A stretch of 6,587 nucleotides of DNA from positions 1 to 6,587 of the forward strand of contig JAFGPH010000047.1 in the NCBI GenBank assembly GCA_016926135.1, written 5' to 3'. The translations under genes and the position numbers were made by a program. The notes beneath the pieces were generated by a model. The model was not told where the DNA came from and searched no databases. It was given only the letters and a program-made list of their open reading frames with translations. Position 1 is the stretch's first letter. The number at the start of each line of letters is the position of its first letter. This document shows, piece after piece, positions 4,509-6,587 of this stretch. This DNA comes from Deltaproteobacteria bacterium. GTDB lineage: Bacteria; Desulfobacterota; DSM-4660; Desulfatiglandales; HGW-15.

Positions 4509-5459
4509 ATGGAAGAATCCTGTAGCCATGATCATGCAGAGCACGGGCATGCAGTCGATATGAGCGACACCACCGGTCCGCGGCTCCTCATCACCCTTGC
4601 CATCAACCTGCTGATTCCTGCGGCCCAGGTGGCAGGGGGGCTCTATGCCAACAGCATGGCCCTCATCTCGGACGCGGTCCACAATTTCAGCGACTTCACC
4701 GCTATATTGATCGCCTATTTTGCATTTCGTATCGGCAGGAAGGGGCCGTCGCTGAGTCATAGCTTCGGGTACAAGCGGGCCGAAATCCTTGGGGCATCCA
4801 TCAACGTCGCCCTTCTGGTGGCAGCGGCGGTCTTTATTCTGTACGAGGCCTTTGTGCGATTCAGGCACCCGCAACCGGTGATCGGTCAGATCGTGATCTA
4901 TCTGGCGGCCGTGGGCATCCTGGGGAACGGCCTTTCAGCCTGGCTGCTCCATCGGGACTCAAAACACAGCCTCAACGTGCGGGGCGCCTTTCTCCACATG
5001 GTGGGGGACATGCTGACCTCGGTTCTCGTGCTCGCCAACGGCATCATCCTGGTATTCAGGCCCTGGTACTGGCTGGATCCCCTGCTCTCTTTTCTGATCG
5101 TGATCTTCATCCTGAAGAACTGCTGGTCCATTCTGAGGGAGGCCACCGCTATTCTCATGAACGCCACCCCTAGAAACCTGGATCTCGATGAGATCAAGAA
5201 TGCAATCCAGGCCATTCCGGGCGTATGCGGGGTCCACTACCTGCACGCATGGAACGTCAGTTCCGGCAGCATCGCATTTTCCTGCCACGTGGAGGTGACG
5301 GATCAGCTTGTAAGCAAGACCGAACCCCTTGCCGAAAGAATCCGCCACGAGCTTTTCCATCGCTTCGGGATCGATCATCCCATACTGCAATTCGAGACAG
5401 CCCAGTGCGGCAATGGGGGCCTGCTTTGCGAGCTATCCTGCGGCAAACAGGGCGGATAG
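4509..5459 (+). CDS. Cation diffusion facilitator, CzcD/ZitB-like Zn/Cd exporter
   Basis: CDF proteins are inner-membrane metal/proton antiporters that expel Zn(II), Cd(II) or Co(II). The protein has 316 residues and six predicted helices. An N-terminal His cluster (CSHDHAEHGH, residues 5-14) precedes TM1. The transport site is formed by the HNFSD pair in TM2 (His58, Asp62) and the HMVGD pair in TM5 (His163, Asp167), the arrangement of the Zn-specific HxxxD group. HSFGYKRAEILGA (84-96) is the family signature between TM2 and TM3. A cytoplasmic C-terminal domain from about residue 220 carries VHYLHAWNV and HVEV. Three cysteines near the end (300, 307, 311) are an additional possible metal-binding feature. 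The ATG at 4509 is preceded by GAGAGGGG at 4491-4498. The stop is one base before lgt, so the genes are translationally linked. Metal specificity within Zn/Cd/Co is inferred. Confidence 0.93.
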   Translation: MEESCSHDHAEHGHAVDMSDTTGPRLLITLAINLLIPAAQVAGGLYANSMALISDAVHNFSDFTAILIAYFAFRIGRKGPSLSHSFGYKRAEILGASINVALLVAAAVFILYEAFVRFRHPQPVIGQIVIYLAAVGILGNGLSAWLLHRDSKHSLNVRGAFLHMVGDMLTSVLVLANGIILVFRPWYWLDPLLSFLIVIFILKNCWSILREATAILMNATPRNLDLDEIKNAIQAIPGVCGVHYLHAWNVSSGSIAFSCHVEVTDQLVSKTEPLAERIRHELFHRFGIDHPILQFETAQCGNGGLLCELSCGKQGG

Positions 5460-5460
5460 C

Positions 5461-6249
5461 ATGATTCCCTATCCCCAGATCGGACCCGACCTCTTTCGGA
5501 TCGGCCCGCTCCATGTCCGATGGTACGGCCTGATGTATGTACTCGGATTTGTCGCCTCCTATCTCCTGATCCCAAGGCAGGATCGGTCCAGGGCCATCGG
5601 CCTCCAGGGGGGACTGGTAGATGCCCTCATGTTTTACGTCTTCATAGGTCTCATTGCAGGGGCAAGACTGGGATACGTCCTCTTCTATCAGTTCCATAAC
5701 CTGGCAGAGTTCCTCCGCCACCCCATCGAAATCATTGCCGTCTGGCACGGGGGCATGTCGTTTCACGGCGGTCTCGTGGGATGCATTGTTGGAGGATGGT
5801 TATTCTGCCGGGTCAAAAAGATGCCCTTCTGGGCCGTGGCGGACAGCGTGGTGGTCACGGCCCCCATAGGGCTTGGCCTGGGAAGGATCGGCAACTTCAT
5901 CAACGGTGAACTCTTCGGTAGACCTACGCAAGTTCCCTGGGGCATGGTGTTTCCGCTGGGGGGTCCCCTGCCCCGCCACCCTTCCCAGTTGTATGAGGCC
6001 ATCATGGAAGGGGCCATCCTGTTCGCGCTGTTGTGGCTGCTCCGCAGGAGGCCGTTTCGAGATGGGAGCATGGTCGGCCTCTTCCTGTTCTTCTATGGGG
6101 CGTTTCGGTTCTTTCTTGAGTTTTTCCGGGAACCGGACATCCAGCTCGGATACATTCTGGGGCCATTGACCATGGGGCAGGTGTTGAGTACAGGCATGAT
6201 CCTGTGTGCCGTCGCTATCAGGATGCTGATCAAAGGAGGATCGAGATGA
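5461..6249 (+). CDS. lgt: Prolipoprotein diacylglyceryl transferase (Lgt)
   Basis: Lgt moves a diacylglyceryl group from phosphatidylglycerol to the lipobox cysteine of prolipoproteins, the first step of bacterial lipoprotein maturation in the inner membrane. The product has 262 residues, normal size, with about seven helices. Family blocks are intact and in order: VRWYGLMYVLGF (19-30), AVWHGGMSFHGGL (93-105), GLGRIGNFINGELFGR (139-154, including the signature Arg and Asn), RHPSQLYEA (172-180) and FREPD (222-226). ATG 5461 is chosen because homology starts there, one base after the CDF stop. The frame is open back to 5329, but that would overlap the CDF gene by 131 bases. Its TGA overlaps the arsC start as ATGA. 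It appears catalytically intact. Whether it is the genome's only lgt or a second, resistance-linked copy cannot be told from the window. Confidence 0.95.
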   Translation: MIPYPQIGPDLFRIGPLHVRWYGLMYVLGFVASYLLIPRQDRSRAIGLQGGLVDALMFYVFIGLIAGARLGYVLFYQFHNLAEFLRHPIEIIAVWHGGMSFHGGLVGCIVGGWLFCRVKKMPFWAVADSVVVTAPIGLGLGRIGNFINGELFGRPTQVPWGMVFPLGGPLPRHPSQLYEAIMEGAILFALLWLLRRRPFRDGSMVGLFLFFYGAFRFFLEFFREPDIQLGYILGPLTMGQVLSTGMILCAVAIRMLIKGGSR

Positions 6250-6587
6250 CTGCAAAGACCACGCTCTTGTATCTTTGCACAGGCAATTCCTGCCGGAGTC
6301 AGATGGCGGAGGCATGGACCAAATACTTGAAGGGCAATGAGTTCGATGCGTATTCCGCGGGGGTGGCGCCCAAGCCCGTGGATCCCCGTGCCGTCAAGGC
6401 CATGGCCGAGGCGGGGGTGGACATCTCCGGGCAGAGATCGAAAGATATCGACTCGCTGGGCAACCTGGAGTTCGACTACGTGATCACCCTCTGCGACAAC
6501 GCAAAGGAGTCTTGTCCGTACTTCCCGGCCAGGACCAGGCTTGTGCACCGCGGCTTCGACGACCCCCCGAAACTGGCGGCAAATGCA
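6246..6587 (+). CDS. arsC: Thioredoxin-coupled arsenate reductase (3' end missing)
   Basis: ArsC of this class reduces arsenate to arsenite in the cytoplasm through a relay of three cysteines, recharged by thioredoxin. It evolved from the low-molecular-weight tyrosine phosphatase fold. The P-loop LCTGNSCRSQMAE has Cys11 and Arg17 (CX5R). The later TLCDNAKESCPYFP holds Cys83 and Cys90, matching Cys10, Cys82 and Cys89 of the Gram-positive prototype, so all redox residues are present and a plain phosphatase is unlikely. HRGFDDPP matches the family's late loop. The frame is open to the window end, with 114 of roughly 130-150 residues visible. AGGAGG at 6234-6239 inside the lgt end and the ATGA overlap at 6246-6249 show translational coupling. 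The product would feed arsenite to Acr3, whose gene lies more than 5.5 kb upstream. Confidence 0.95.
   Translation, partial: MTAKTTLLYLCTGNSCRSQMAEAWTKYLKGNEFDAYSAGVAPKPVDPRAVKAMAEAGVDISGQRSKDIDSLGNLEFDYVITLCDNAKESCPYFPARTRLVHRGFDDPPKLAANA

Noticed and set aside
4311..4874. Long reverse-strand ORF over the repeat element and CDF 5' end
   Set aside because: It is antisense to a clear CDF gene, its translation has no family motifs, and it reads through the inverted-repeat element.
5329..5460. N-terminal extension of Lgt by 44 codons
   Set aside because: The extension lies inside the CDF coding sequence in another frame and has no Lgt homology. ATG 5461 starts the family alignment directly after the CDF stop.

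Overview
The window reads as a moderately GC-rich bacterial arsenic/metal-resistance locus, with every recognised gene on the + strand. No taxonomic marker is present. The ArsR has an ELCVCEI metal motif, there is a stand-alone receiver protein, and a MauE-like redox membrane protein sits beside Acr3. Together these resemble sulfate-reducing or syntrophic Desulfobacterota (former Deltaproteobacteria). That assignment is an inference with low confidence.

Layout. (1) Bases 1-1706 are one compact unit: the 3' two thirds of an Acr3-type arsenite efflux permease, a membrane-anchored single-domain rhodanese, and a MauE/DoxX-type membrane protein with a CGC motif. (2) Bases 1719-2110 are a scrambled stretch. 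It holds a 28-codon ORF with a good ribosome site that looks truncated, a 29-codon ORF built on an exact 21-bp (7-residue) repeat, and a short piece of a sigma-54 activator AAA+ domain including its Walker A motif. The AAA+ piece runs in frame into the next gene. (3) Bases 2151-3378 hold an ArsR/SmtB repressor and a TauE/SafE-family permease. (4) Bases 3452-3904 hold a stand-alone response-regulator receiver gene broken by an in-frame amber codon. (5) Bases 3905-4508 have no convincing gene. They carry a perfect 13-bp palindromic hairpin, a possible sigma-70 promoter, a roughly 148-bp REP/MITE-like nested inverted repeat, and two overlapping hairpins just before the next gene. (6) Bases 4509-6587 are a tightly coupled operon: a CDF zinc/cadmium-type exporter, a prolipoprotein diacylglyceryl transferase (lgt), and a thioredoxin-type arsenate reductase (arsC) cut by the window end.

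How the parts fit. ArsC reduces arsenate to arsenite, Acr3 exports arsenite, and ArsR senses it; the CDF protein would add efflux of divalent metal. Rhodanese, MauE-like and TauE-like proteins form a sulfur/thiol-handling set placed among the arsenic genes, with a probable periplasmic emphasis. The three core arsenic genes are not one cassette: they are spread over the locus and separated by gene fragments and repeats. This suggests assembly by several insertions or deletions. The most notable points are the sulfur-redox genes embedded in an ars locus, the CDF-lgt-arsC coupling, the AAA+ fragment joined in frame to arsR, the 21-bp-repeat mini-ORF, and the nested inverted-repeat element. No CRISPR array, tRNA, rRNA or intact transposase was seen.
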